This document shows positions 23,779-32,792 of a DNA stretch of 64,000 bases, one piece after another. Within the stretch, counting starts at the first letter, position 1; every line of letters begins with the position of its first letter. Below the pieces are notes generated by a model that had not been told where the DNA came from, made no database searches, and saw nothing but the letters and a program-made list of their open reading frames with translations. The translations under genes and the position numbers were made by a program. The stretch comes from an uncultured Lachnospiraceae bacterium (lineage in GTDB: Bacteria > Bacillota > Clostridia > Lachnospirales > Lachnospiraceae): the NCBI GenBank assembly GCA_902781455.1, contig CACZJF010000001.1, forward strand, positions 186,001-250,000, in the 5' to 3' direction.

Positions 23779-26700
23779 TCACTCAGCCTGTATCTCTCTG
23801 TCTCTGAAGAAATACTCTCCACTAATTCCATATTCTATCTGGAGAGGACAGTTCGCGAACATGCCATTCGAATTATCATCATCAGTCAGAGGCACACCGC
23901 TCAGATCCCAGCCAACGAGGTTCAGCTGGGTAAGTTCTGCACACCCATCGAACATTCCACTCGTGGAATGAACATTTCTCATATTAAAATGTTCCACATT
24001 GACTCTCTGAAGATGCGGGCAGTTCGTAAACATGTTTGTCATTCTGGCAGCCTGGGTTGTATCAAACCTGGCCGGATCCAAAATGATCTCCGTGATGTTG
24101 TCGCAGTCCCGGAACATACCGGAATACTGGGTCACATTCGGTGTTGCAAAGGATCTCAGGTCCAGCACGGTAAGGGCATTGCAGAACTGGAACATATAAT
24201 AAAAGCTATGTGACTGCGAAGTATCGAATGTGGACAGGTCCAGCGACTGAACACTCTTGCATGCAGTAAACATCTTTATGAATGTAGTGCCCATGGAGGT
24301 ATTCATACCGGAAGTGATAATCGTATGGGCTTTCTCACAATGGTAGAAGAAGTACTGGAAGTCTGTCGTGTTATCAGTATGCAGGTTGCCGCCCAGGTCT
24401 ATGATTTCAGCGTTTTCATAGTATGCAAACAAAGCAGCACCGTTCTCCGGAGCTTTAACGCCACCCTCTCCTGCCAGGATCAGGTTACCGGCGGCATTGA
24501 TCCACCCAATGACTCCCTGGTCCTGCGCCGCGGAAAGGTCAACCGCATTGACAGGATTGCCTTCTTCATCTTTCTGTCCCATGACACCGCCTGCCCGGGC
24601 AGTGGCCAGATCGACTGTATTCGCCGGACGGTAATCAAGATTGTTCCTGACATAGATTGCCGTGACAGCTGAACGATCCCATTCCGGAATGCCGAATACC
24701 ATAGTATCTTTTTCAGGCACATTTCCGCTTTCTCCCAGATCACCTTTCGCACCATGCTCTTCGACCAGCTGGTTCATCGTCCAGTCGCGGGGCATGGAGC
24801 TTGCTGTCTCTGCCGGTCTGGGGAACTGATCCATATTCATCATGGTTTCATCCCCATACATCTGCAGACGGTTCATCTGCACCCAGCCAGTGTAATCTCC
24901 ATATGCCGCTTTGCCGTAACCATTCTCAATCTGGTCCACATACAGGAATGAGTCGGCAGGAACAGCGGCAAGGACCTGACCTGAAGCGTCAGGGGCAGTA
25001 AGCAGATCCACAGCACCAGTAAGATCTACTTTATACAAAGCATTCAGAACATCCACAGTCAGATCAGACATGGAGATCCATCCTGTATTTCCATCAATTG
25101 TCACCTGCCCCCAACCGTTCTTTACAGCCTGCAGTTCACACGGCTGCGAAGAATTCTGTATGATTGCAGCGACATTGCCGGAAGTACTGGGAGCGTCACG
25201 CATCTCAAGGCTGACAGAGGCTGAACTGATGTGAGCCCTGCTTCCTGTCTGCGCAGAGATATCATTCCGTGACCGGAGATTCAGGTCGGATTCACGCCAG
25301 ACAAACCAGCCGGGAACACCGCAGTAATTCGTATGTCCCCAAAGCTTTCCGGCATACTCAACGATCTGATCCACAAACAGGATCTTTCCCGTCGCAATCG
25401 GATATGTCTCCGCGTCCTCAATACGGCTCAGTTCTTCTCCGGCTGAGCTGCCGCTTCCGCTTTCCCTGTTAATCACGAATCCGTCTGCGGCAACCTGATA
25501 AGAACCCAGATACTGAATCTCATTCTCCGGAGCAGTGGCTTCTGTCAGAACCTCTGTAACTTTCTCTGTCACAGGCTCTGTCTGCTTCTTGGTGACTTTC
25601 TCTGTCACAGACTCTGTCTGCTTCTTGGTAGCTTTCTCTGTCACAGGCTCTGTCTGCTTCTCCGTAATCTTCTCTGTCACGGGCTCCGTCTGCTTCTTGG
25701 TGATTTCCTCTGTCACAGGCTCCGTCTGTTTCTCATCGGCAGTCTCAGAAACTGCAGCCTGTGTTTCTTTTTCTACTGACTGGATGACATGAACTTCTTC
25801 CGCCGGCTTTTGTGTTTCCTGAACGACAGGAGTCTCCGTAATCTTTCCCTGCGTTTCACGGGGTTCTTCCGCCTTCTTCGTCTCCGCTGTCTGCTGCGAT
25901 TTCCGGGTCGAAGTCTCGCTGCTGACAGTACCGGTCCCGCTCTGGCCTGTATTTCCCGTATTGTCCTTTTTCAGGAACATAAAATAAGCACCAATTCCGG
26001 CTGCGATCAGGATTGCCGCAATCAGAGCACCGATCAAAGCTTTCTTTCCGGATCCGGAAGAACCGCTGCCGGACACGGAAGCAGTTGTTCCCCAACCGTC
26101 TTTCTCTGACGAAGAAGGACCACGGTTATGTCTGGATAACACTGTCTTCTCAGAATACAGCGCCTGCTGAAATGCCTCCATGGACTGGAATCGGTCATCC
26201 GGCTTGACGCTGAGGCCTTTATAGATTGCTTTCTCCACATTTTTCGGTACCTTGATTCCAAGAGACTCGAAGGATTCAAGACTGTCGATCTCTCCCGCTC
26301 GGTCCGTCGAATCTGCAGGCGGTTTGCCGGACAGACAGAAATACAGAGTTGCAGCCAGCGCGTAGACGTCCGTCCATGGCCCCTGCTTTCCTCTGCTGTA
26401 CTGTTCGATCGGGGAGTAGCCGATCTTCCGGATGATCATGGCGCTCGCACCGTGACCATCCGTATCGATTCTTGCTCCGCCGAAATCGAAAACCTTCAGA
26501 GATCCGTCCTTGAGGAGCATGATATTGTCCGGACTGATATCCCTGTGATAGACTCCCTGGTCATGAAGTGCCTGCAAAGAAGCGAATACAGGTCTAAGCT
26601 TATCCGCCAGATCATTCCATGAAATATGTCCGCCGTTGGACTGGACATAAGCCTTCAGCGTAGTTCCTTCCAGGAATTCCATTACGATATAGGCGGTATT

Positions 26701-27123
26701 GTTCTCATGGAAATAGTCAGAAACGCCGACGATTCCCGGGACATTGTCAAATCTCCCGAGAATCTTTGCTTCCTGCTCGAACTTTTCCATGTTCGCGTAG
26801 TACAACCGCTCTGATACATTGCCATCCGTGATCAGCGAAACCTGCTCACTGGTCCCGCCCTCACGGTACATGGATCCCCGGACAAAGAATTCCTTGATGC
26901 AGACCTTCTTGTCAACCTTGAGATCGCGGGCAACATACGTGATTCCGAACCCTCCGGCACCCAGCACTCTGCCGATCAGATACCGCCCCTGAAGGACTGT
27001 CATCGGCATCAATGCATGGGAAGGCGCGGTATACTGGCTGTTGCGATACTTACAGTATGGACAGATATCCTGATAGGAGGATATCTTCTCCATACAGTTT
27101 ACGCAGAAATAACTTTGTTCCAT
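23779..27123 (-). CDS. Receptor-type Ser/Thr kinase: zinc ribbon, kinase, TM, repeat stalk, SH3-like and BspA-like ectodomain
   Basis: 1114 residues. Order: zinc ribbon (C7/C10/C21/C24); active-looking kinase (~46-325) with GAGGFG (55-60), Lys77, HRDISPDN (193-200) and DFG (213-215); a single membrane helix (361-384); a Thr/Glu/Lys stalk with five 12-residue repeats (466-525); about three SH3b-like segments (~535-760; GWFVWRESDLN, GWGQVTIDGNTGWISMSDL, GYGKAAYGDYTGWVQMNRL); then a BspA-like DUF285 region (~790-1110) with repeats such as MFTACKSVQSLDLSTFDTS. The layout parallels PASTA receptor kinases but with a different sensor. The last third resembles the secreted protein at 33788-34813. Start ATG after GGGAGAGTGTTTTC. 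Confidence 0.88.
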   Translation of the reverse strand: MEQSYFCVNCMEKISSYQDICPYCKYRNSQYTAPSHALMPMTVLQGRYLIGRVLGAGGFGITYVARDLKVDKKVCIKEFFVRGSMYREGGTSEQVSLITDGNVSERLYYANMEKFEQEAKILGRFDNVPGIVGVSDYFHENNTAYIVMEFLEGTTLKAYVQSNGGHISWNDLADKLRPVFASLQALHDQGVYHRDISPDNIMLLKDGSLKVFDFGGARIDTDGHGASAMIIRKIGYSPIEQYSRGKQGPWTDVYALAATLYFCLSGKPPADSTDRAGEIDSLESFESLGIKVPKNVEKAIYKGLSVKPDDRFQSMEAFQQALYSEKTVLSRHNRGPSSSEKDGWGTTASVSGSGSSGSGKKALIGALIAAILIAAGIGAYFMFLKKDNTGNTGQSGTGTVSSETSTRKSQQTAETKKAEEPRETQGKITETPVVQETQKPAEEVHVIQSVEKETQAAVSETADEKQTEPVTEEITKKQTEPVTEKITEKQTEPVTEKATKKQTESVTEKVTKKQTEPVTEKVTEVLTEATAPENEIQYLGSYQVAADGFVINRESGSGSSAGEELSRIEDAETYPIATGKILFVDQIVEYAGKLWGHTNYCGVPGWFVWRESDLNLRSRNDISAQTGSRAHISSASVSLEMRDAPSTSGNVAAIIQNSSQPCELQAVKNGWGQVTIDGNTGWISMSDLTVDVLNALYKVDLTGAVDLLTAPDASGQVLAAVPADSFLYVDQIENGYGKAAYGDYTGWVQMNRLQMYGDETMMNMDQFPRPAETASSMPRDWTMNQLVEEHGAKGDLGESGNVPEKDTMVFGIPEWDRSAVTAIYVRNNLDYRPANTVDLATARAGGVMGQKDEEGNPVNAVDLSAAQDQGVIGWINAAGNLILAGEGGVKAPENGAALFAYYENAEIIDLGGNLHTDNTTDFQYFFYHCEKAHTIITSGMNTSMGTTFIKMFTACKSVQSLDLSTFDTSQSHSFYYMFQFCNALTVLDLRSFATPNVTQYSGMFRDCDNITEIILDPARFDTTQAARMTNMFTNCPHLQRVNVEHFNMRNVHSTSGMFDGCAELTQLNLVGWDLSGVPLTDDDNSNGMFANCPLQIEYGISGEYFFRDREIQAE
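25549..25728 (-). repeat. Five tandem 36-bp units in the receptor-kinase stalk
   Basis: They encode residues 466-525, five contiguous units close to QTEPVTEKxTKK. The DNA copies are highly similar, which makes the array a likely site of length variation. No spacers, in frame, so not CRISPR. Confidence 0.85.
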
Positions 27124-27224
27124 GAAAACACTCTCCCGACAGCATCTGGCAGTATGACATCATGTTATCGGCAGCAGCGTGTGAGCGAAAAGCGCTCGTT
27201 CTTTGCGGCCACCGTAAACTCCGC

Positions 27225-27926
27225 TTACTTTCTTGCGTCTTCCCAGTTGAAACGCGTATCACAGAACGGTACAAAACGAAGTACAGTGTTGCCAAGTGTA
27301 AGCTGGTCACGGTCATTGAGTTTGACTGTCCCAAGCACAACCTCGTCATTGACATAGAACAGTGCATGGGAATCTCCCGGCTGGGCGTAGAACTGACACT
27401 GCTTCGGTTCATAGGTGACGATCGCGTGGATGTCACGGGAGATTGCGTTGTCTCCCTGCAGATAAACATCGTGTTGCGGGGAACGTCCGATAAAGTTTTT
27501 GCCGGTAAAAAGGTTATAGCACTTTCCGAAATTGATTCCAGAGGTACAGACCAGCCAGCCGACAACCGGGTTTCCGGCGCTGGAAGACTTGGCTGACATC
27601 TGCTTCTGGTCGGCCGGTCCGGGCTGGCTGAAATAGGCTACAGTCGCGCCATCATCATAGGCCGGCTCTGACGGGAACGGGATATTATTGACAGACATTC
27701 TGCGGGCCTGGTCCTTCAGATTTACCTGCAGGTCTTCCTCAGGTGTCTCCGCCTGCGTCACATCCATATCCGCCTCGGCGTCCGCAGCCGCCGTCACGGA
27801 AGCGGTCTTGAAGTCATTGGACTGAAAACCGATCGTCTCGTTGACGGCTCCGCCGGAGCAGTACGGGCAGCTGCTGAACTTTTCCGCATCATAAAAGTGT
27901 CCGTTTGCACATCTTTCCATTCTCAT
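27225..27926 (-). CDS. Zinc-ribbon FHA-domain protein
   Basis: 233 residues from ATG at 27926 with GGAGGGACATAAG upstream. N-terminal ribbon MERCANGHFYDAEKFSSCPYC, a form I associate with clostridial FHA proteins; an acidic Thr-containing linker (~30-110, including ETPEEDLQVN) that might itself be phosphorylated; then an FHA domain (~125-230) with IGRSPQHDV and ISRDIHAIV. The third FHA loop is degenerate (DSHALFYVND, no NGT). It is soluble. It is first in the unit carrying the receptor kinase and kinase-FHA genes, with site B 83 bp upstream. Confidence 0.8.
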   Translation of the reverse strand: MRMERCANGHFYDAEKFSSCPYCSGGAVNETIGFQSNDFKTASVTAAADAEADMDVTQAETPEEDLQVNLKDQARRMSVNNIPFPSEPAYDDGATVAYFSQPGPADQKQMSAKSSSAGNPVVGWLVCTSGINFGKCYNLFTGKNFIGRSPQHDVYLQGDNAISRDIHAIVTYEPKQCQFYAQPGDSHALFYVNDEVVLGTVKLNDRDQLTLGNTVLRFVPFCDTRFNWEDARK

Positions 27927-27982
27927 CTTATGTCCCTCCATTTTCTTTGACTGCTGATATTTCTTATCTGTTCTCTACTGGT

Positions 27983-28026
27983 ATTGTACACGACGATGCC
28001 GGCGGCAGTGTAACCTTCAGGTTTCC
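27983..28026 (-). promoter_or_regulatory. Island regulatory site B and -10 upstream of the zinc-ribbon FHA gene
   Basis: Minus strand: GGAAACCTGAAGGTTACA (28026-28009), exactly 20 bp, then TACAAT (27988-27983). The site also forms the loop side of a stem (CGGCAG/CTGCCG) after the VWA-FHA gene. Confidence 0.6.
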
Positions 28027-28062
28027 TGCTGCCGGTCAGCTCCGGAGTCATTTAACCGGTGC

Positions 28063-30159
28063 TCAGTCCGTCCATGTGACACGGAAATGCATCTTTCCAG
28101 CCTGGATATCATCTCCGGGACGGATCTCTGTCTTCTGTGTGATCTTTTCTCCGTTCACACGAGTTCCATTCCGGGAGCCAAGATCTTCCACACAGAATCT
28201 CCCATCCTGTTCCAGGATCAGGCGGAAATGCTTCCGCGACATGATCGCGTCATTGCAGAAAATATCGCAGTCTTCCTTAGAGCGACCCACCGCAAGGCTT
28301 CCCCGGACCGTATAAGGCACCTTCTTCGGCGCTTCTGTTCCGTTATCGATCTCGATCAGGACTTCCCTGGGCTTTGAAGTGTCACCGATATTCACCTGCA
28401 CTTTCTTATTAACATGGCTTTTCTCTACGGCAACTCCTTCGATAAGGGTCACCTTGTTTTTCTTCATCCTGCGGCTGTTCAGAATCATGATCAGAAGCAG
28501 GATCAGGACAACGATGGTCAGTACAAGCGGCCACCACTTCAGGAGAAGGGCGGTAACGTCCGTCTTCTGTTTTACACCCTGTACTTTCGCTGCCCAGTCA
28601 GTCTGCTCGAGCGCATTTGCCTGATCAGACTGATCCTTGACATTCTTTATGTGAATCGTATAATCACCGTTCTCAAGGTTCTGTGAAAGGACAATCTTAT
28701 AACGGAGACCTTCCTTGTCCAGCGCCTTCGCCTGGGCAACCGTCACATCTTTCTCTCCCAGTATAACAGAATAGTTACCGTTGATCTCAGCTCCGGATAC
28801 CGGCTCAGAGAAGGTGATCTCGAATCCGTCCGGCTCACTTGCCTTAATCCCGGTCACGGTCGGTACCGTCACATCTTTGGGTTCGGTCTCAGGCTCTGTC
28901 TCCTCCGGCAGGCCTGCCACAATCAGAGGCTGAGGCTCACTGTAAACCTGCAGCGGGTTCTTTTCCTGCGTATTATCAGTCACATTCTGAATCTGAAGCG
29001 TGTAGTTTCCATTCGTAAGCTTTTCTCCCAGAACCAGGCTGTATGTGTTCGCGGCGGAATCTTCTGCGACAACCTGGCTGACTGCCAGCGTATGATCTCC
29101 GCTCACCTTGTAATTTTCTGTCTTTTCCGCACCCGCAACAGGCTTGGAGAATGAGACACGGATCTCATTGTCTGAGATGACACTCACATCTGTTACAGAA
29201 GGTGCCTGATCGTCCGCTATATGTCTGGAGACCAGAATCTTTTTGGTCAGCTCTTTTCCATCCGGGAAACGAAGCACCAAGTCCTCCAGCTTCATTGAGA
29301 TCTGATTGGAAGCGGCTGAAAGCTCCATATGGTTTGTGTTCAGGACAGTATCTCTGATCAGATTCAGTCCGTTCAGGACAGAATTGGCCCACAGGTTTTC
29401 CACGCCTTCCGGCAGCTGATCAACGGTCCACGGGACGCCTCCGGTATTGATCGCGACAGCACTGAAACTGCTGCGGTTGGTTCTGGCCTGCTCTTCCGTC
29501 TCCTCTTTTTTCTCGACAGCGACGGTATATACCGGAATACCCTTCGAGGAGATGCTGTCTGATACGGTCTGCGCATCGTGGGTGTTGTCCGCGAAATCTT
29601 CTCCGTCTGAAATGCAGATAATCAAACGATGCATCCCATCGTCAGAGATCTGCTCGATCTCGGAAGCAGCCTGGTTCATCGCATCAAACAGGGCGGTATT
29701 CATATCCCCGTTTGTAAGAGAAGCAACGGTCTGAACCGCGCTCTCTCTGTCTTCCTCTCCGGCCAGAATCTTTTGAACCGAATCCCCGAAGGTGTAAAGT
29801 ACAAGCCGGTCATTTTCTCTCAGCTCAGCAATGAACTGCTGCAGAGAAGCCTTGATATTCTCAAAACGGTCGGTACTGATGGATCCGGAAATATCGAGCA
29901 GTACATAATACTCGATCCCGATGTCGGAATCCGCAATCCTGACTGGCTGGTTTTGCTGCGTCAGCTGCTCCCCGTCCAGGAATACAGAAGGTACCTGGTC
30001 TATCGCGCCCCTGTAGTCCACACGAACCAGAGGTTTGCAGACTACAACCTGTTCGACTGCCGCTTCCTCATCAGCATGTACGCATACACTGCAAAGCAGC
30101 ATTATGATCATCAGCAGCAGGCCTGTCAGTAATGTGCGCCGTTTCACTGGTTTTTTCAT
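28063..30159 (-). CDS. Transmembrane VWA/Ig-like protein with cytoplasmic FHA domain
   Basis: 698 residues after a very strong site (GAGGAGGAGAGGAAGG). Signal peptide (1-29); VWA domain (~84-280) with MIDAS DISGS (89-93), TALFDAM and CISDGEDF; two Ig-like repeats (~318-410 and ~430-530), each with a SFSKPVAGAE or TFSEPVSGAE segment and an LxNGxYTxxIxNV ending; membrane helix at ~548-572 (WWPLVLTIVVLILLLIMIL); basic RRMKKNK stop-transfer; FHA domain (~620-698) with VGRSKEDC, SRKHF and SRNGTRVNG. It can link an extracellular adhesive domain to a phosphothreonine reader inside. First of the two VWA proteins of the island. Confidence 0.88.
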   Translation of the reverse strand: MKKPVKRRTLLTGLLLMIIMLLCSVCVHADEEAAVEQVVVCKPLVRVDYRGAIDQVPSVFLDGEQLTQQNQPVRIADSDIGIEYYVLLDISGSISTDRFENIKASLQQFIAELRENDRLVLYTFGDSVQKILAGEEDRESAVQTVASLTNGDMNTALFDAMNQAASEIEQISDDGMHRLIICISDGEDFADNTHDAQTVSDSISSKGIPVYTVAVEKKEETEEQARTNRSSFSAVAINTGGVPWTVDQLPEGVENLWANSVLNGLNLIRDTVLNTNHMELSAASNQISMKLEDLVLRFPDGKELTKKILVSRHIADDQAPSVTDVSVISDNEIRVSFSKPVAGAEKTENYKVSGDHTLAVSQVVAEDSAANTYSLVLGEKLTNGNYTLQIQNVTDNTQEKNPLQVYSEPQPLIVAGLPEETEPETEPKDVTVPTVTGIKASEPDGFEITFSEPVSGAEINGNYSVILGEKDVTVAQAKALDKEGLRYKIVLSQNLENGDYTIHIKNVKDQSDQANALEQTDWAAKVQGVKQKTDVTALLLKWWPLVLTIVVLILLLIMILNSRRMKKNKVTLIEGVAVEKSHVNKKVQVNIGDTSKPREVLIEIDNGTEAPKKVPYTVRGSLAVGRSKEDCDIFCNDAIMSRKHFRLILEQDGRFCVEDLGSRNGTRVNGEKITQKTEIRPGDDIQAGKMHFRVTWTD

Positions 30160-30277
30160 CCTTCCTCTCCTCCTCTTTCAACACCGGATTGTATCCGATA
30201 CATCTGCATCTGGCTGTAAGCGGATACTGCAGCTTCCTCTTTGCCGGGGTTCGCTGACAGAATACCGTTCCTTCTTC

Positions 30278-31006
30278 TCATGATACCATGATACAGATAG
30301 CCGAATAATTGTCTCTCTGCGTTCCTGACGCCTGTTCCCTGGCGATCTCATCCATACGTCTGAGCCACTCTTTGGGCGATGCGGAAGAGATGAGACATTC
30401 TTCCATTCGGCTTTCATCAATATATTCCCAGAAACCATCGCTGCACAGGAGAAACGATTCCGATCCTTTCAGCGTGTATTGTTCTGATACACTGAACGGG
30501 TTGGAGGTCCATTCTCCACCGATCACCTTCAGAAGACGATTCTGCTGCGGATGCCCCCTGACTTCGTCCTGGCGGATCTCACCAAGATTTACCAGAAGCT
30601 GGGGAACACTATGATCCTTTGTACAGTCCTTCAGATGACCGTTCTCGAAATAATAAACTCTGGAATCTCCGATATGCGCCCATGCAGCAGACTTCTCTCC
30701 AAGATACAACACAGCCAGTGTTGTACTCATGGCAGCAAGTGATCTGTCATCCTCCTGCTTTTTCAGAACTTCTTCCTGTGCCTTGCGGATTGCTTCCGGC
30801 AGGATACCGGGACTGTCGGCCGCTGACAAAAAGCAGGCAGCAGAAGCATTCACAGCTGTATCGGAAGCAATTCTGCCGTTTCCGCAGCTGCCCAGCCCGT
30901 CCGCCAGCGCGAACAGGTACCTTCCTTGACAGGATTCTATCCGGATCGCGTCTTCGTTCTGGCCGCGTCCTCCTTTGGAAGTGATGAAATCGTAACGGAC
31001 GTTCAT
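30278..31006 (-). CDS. PP2C-family Ser/Thr phosphatase (second)
   Basis: 242 residues from ATG at 31006 after CAGGAGGGGAAA; a GTG 15 nt upstream is less likely. Motifs: GGRGQNEDA, FALADGLGSCGNG, HIGDSRVYYF, LLCSDGFWEYI and RDNYSAI, covering the PPM metal ligands. The second motif reads ADGLGSCG in place of DGMGG, a divergence that might affect the metal site. No membrane segment. It follows the pseudokinase gene by 70 bp and precedes VWA-FHA. Confidence 0.85.
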   Translation of the reverse strand: MNVRYDFITSKGGRGQNEDAIRIESCQGRYLFALADGLGSCGNGRIASDTAVNASAACFLSAADSPGILPEAIRKAQEEVLKKQEDDRSLAAMSTTLAVLYLGEKSAAWAHIGDSRVYYFENGHLKDCTKDHSVPQLLVNLGEIRQDEVRGHPQQNRLLKVIGGEWTSNPFSVSEQYTLKGSESFLLCSDGFWEYIDESRMEECLISSASPKEWLRRMDEIAREQASGTQRDNYSAICIMVS

Positions 31007-31076
31007 TTTCCCCTCCTGCACGATGCAGGCAATCCTTTCTTTGTGGTTTCCGGTTATGATTCTACCATAAGCAGAC

Positions 31077-31994
31077 TCACAGGCTGTAATGGTCAGATAA
31101 CAGCCGGGTCAGTTCCCCGCAGCTTGTGCTTCTCTTTTTCAGGTTTGGAGCTGACAGGCGGTTCAGTACTTTTTTGATCTGAGACCGCTGCCTGAACGGC
31201 ATATCTTTCACCTGCTGGTACAGTTCTTTCCCGATCAGTCCCAGAGAATACAGATCTGCCCGTCCATCCGCCTGATTCCCCTCCAACAGCTCCGGCGCGG
31301 AATAAGGAGAGAACAGAGAAGTATGATTCATCTTGACAGCTGTCAGTATCTTTGCGGTTCCGAAACCGGTCAGCCTCCCGTTACAGTTTTCATCGACATA
31401 GATGTCAGAAAGAGACAGGTTCCAGTGGCAGATTCCCCTCTGGTGCATCTCATCGATGCAGCGGCACAAGCCCCCCAGAAGATGATCTGCTTTCTCACGG
31501 GGAATTGCGGATTCTTTCTCCAGTATCTCTTCCAGAGTATCATCATATACATATTCCGACACAGCAAAAGCGGTTCCCCTCTCCCGGAAGCAACGGAAAA
31601 CAGGAACCAGCCCGTCAATGTCCTGGTTCCGGTTCAGTCTTCCGGCTTCTTCTTCAAAAGCGTTCTGCCCGTATTCAAATATGCTGCCATCAAACTGTCT
31701 GAGCGGTTCTGGTACTGCCTGGCCGTCGATCCTTCTGCAAAGATCCGATGGATAGTATTCACTGAGAAACACCTTTTTCTCCAACAATGCATCCCATGCG
31801 ACGTAAGTGTTGGAAAAACCATCCTGTGTCTGAAGACAGCCCAGAATATATCGCCCCATCAGGATCGTTTCGGCGTCAAGCGCTTCCGGAAAGCGGACCT
31901 TCTGTGTTCTCTGCTCTTCTATGCTGTATCCGCAGTGAGGGCATTTCGTCAGAGTCTCCTCATACTCCTGCATGCATCTCATGCATCTTCGCAT
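31077..31994 (-). CDS. Zinc-ribbon pseudokinase
   Basis: 305 residues; ATG at 31994 follows GGGAGGAAACAAT and lies 16 nt inside the PP2C gene. N-terminal ribbon C4/C7...C18/C21, then a kinase fold. Every catalytic position is altered: the glycine loop is LQTQDGFSNTYVA, the VAIK lysine is Ser78 (VFLSEYYP), HRD is HWN (190-192), the DN asparagine is Asp197, and DFG is GFG (210-212). Structural landmarks (APELLEG, DLYSLGLI) remain. By family knowledge such a protein can scarcely phosphorylate and would act as scaffold or allosteric partner, perhaps of the receptor kinase, which has the same ribbon-kinase order. Confidence 0.85.
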   Translation of the reverse strand: MRRCMRCMQEYEETLTKCPHCGYSIEEQRTQKVRFPEALDAETILMGRYILGCLQTQDGFSNTYVAWDALLEKKVFLSEYYPSDLCRRIDGQAVPEPLRQFDGSIFEYGQNAFEEEAGRLNRNQDIDGLVPVFRCFRERGTAFAVSEYVYDDTLEEILEKESAIPREKADHLLGGLCRCIDEMHQRGICHWNLSLSDIYVDENCNGRLTGFGTAKILTAVKMNHTSLFSPYSAPELLEGNQADGRADLYSLGLIGKELYQQVKDMPFRQRSQIKKVLNRLSAPNLKKRSTSCGELTRLLSDHYSL

Positions 31995-32782
31995 ATTGTT
32001 TCCTCCCGGTGATACTGAAGAAGAATCACGGTTGTATTGTCCTGTGTCACTTTAGAGAGGCGGTGTGCCTCCATACACAGCCTCCTGGCTGCAATATCCA
32101 TATTTCCTCCACTTTCTTCTATGACAGCGCGGATCTGCTCATTATCCAGCGCCTTATAGAGGCCGTCGCTGCACAGGATCAGGATATCTTCTTCCTTCCA
32201 GGGAATCAGGTTGGCGGACAGATCCATCAGGGACAGATTACCGATCCCGATATAACTGATCAACGCTTCTCCCTGACCTGCCTTCAGCTGGTATTCTTCG
32301 GGATCAATCTTTCCGGTCCGAAGCTGCTCGTTCAGCTGAAGAAACAGATTATGCTTCCTGGTCAGAATATAGAGGACACCCGAACGAAGGAGCATGATCT
32401 GACTGTCTCCGACGCTGCCCCACAGAAAATGGCTGTCATCGGACAGTACCATGACGCAGGTGCTTCCCGCGTGGAGCAGGTTCCCTCTTTCATCCGTAAG
32501 GGACGAGACAACGCTGTCTGCACTGACCAGAACGTTCTGCGTCCATTCGGCAAATGTCTTTGAATCGTCCGGCGGCGAATTGTGAAAGGCATCCGCAAGA
32601 ATCTTTGCCGCCGTGCAGCTGGCCGCCTCGCCTCCGGTCAGACCACCCATCCCGTCACAGACAGAAGCGATCACCATCGGTCTGTCATCAAGACATTCCA
32701 ACAGATAAGAATCCTGCTGGGATTTACGGTCACCCTGGATCCGGCAGATCCCGGTTTTCAGATTGCAGATCGGTATATTCAT
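31979..32782 (-). CDS. PP2C-family Ser/Thr phosphatase (third)
   Basis: 267 residues. Motifs: GDRKSQQDS, SVCDGMGGLTGGE, SVGDSQIML, LCSDGLYKAL and TQDNTTVILL. Metal ligands are conserved. ATG after CAGGTGAGTC. It lies 10 bp after the membrane FHA gene and overlaps the pseudokinase start by 16 nt, so phosphatase and pseudokinase are made together. Confidence 0.88.
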   Translation of the reverse strand: MNIPICNLKTGICRIQGDRKSQQDSYLLECLDDRPMVIASVCDGMGGLTGGEAASCTAAKILADAFHNSPPDDSKTFAEWTQNVLVSADSVVSSLTDERGNLLHAGSTCVMVLSDDSHFLWGSVGDSQIMLLRSGVLYILTRKHNLFLQLNEQLRTGKIDPEEYQLKAGQGEALISYIGIGNLSLMDLSANLIPWKEEDILILCSDGLYKALDNEQIRAVIEESGGNMDIAARRLCMEAHRLSKVTQDNTTVILLQYHREETICEDA

Positions 32783-32792
32783 GACTCACCTG

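Noticed and set aside
30215-30231. Sixth copy of the island regulatory site before the VWA-FHA gene
   Set aside because: TGCAG-n7-TTACA is 17 bp, lacks AACC, and the TACAAT hexamer is 21 bp away; too different to count.
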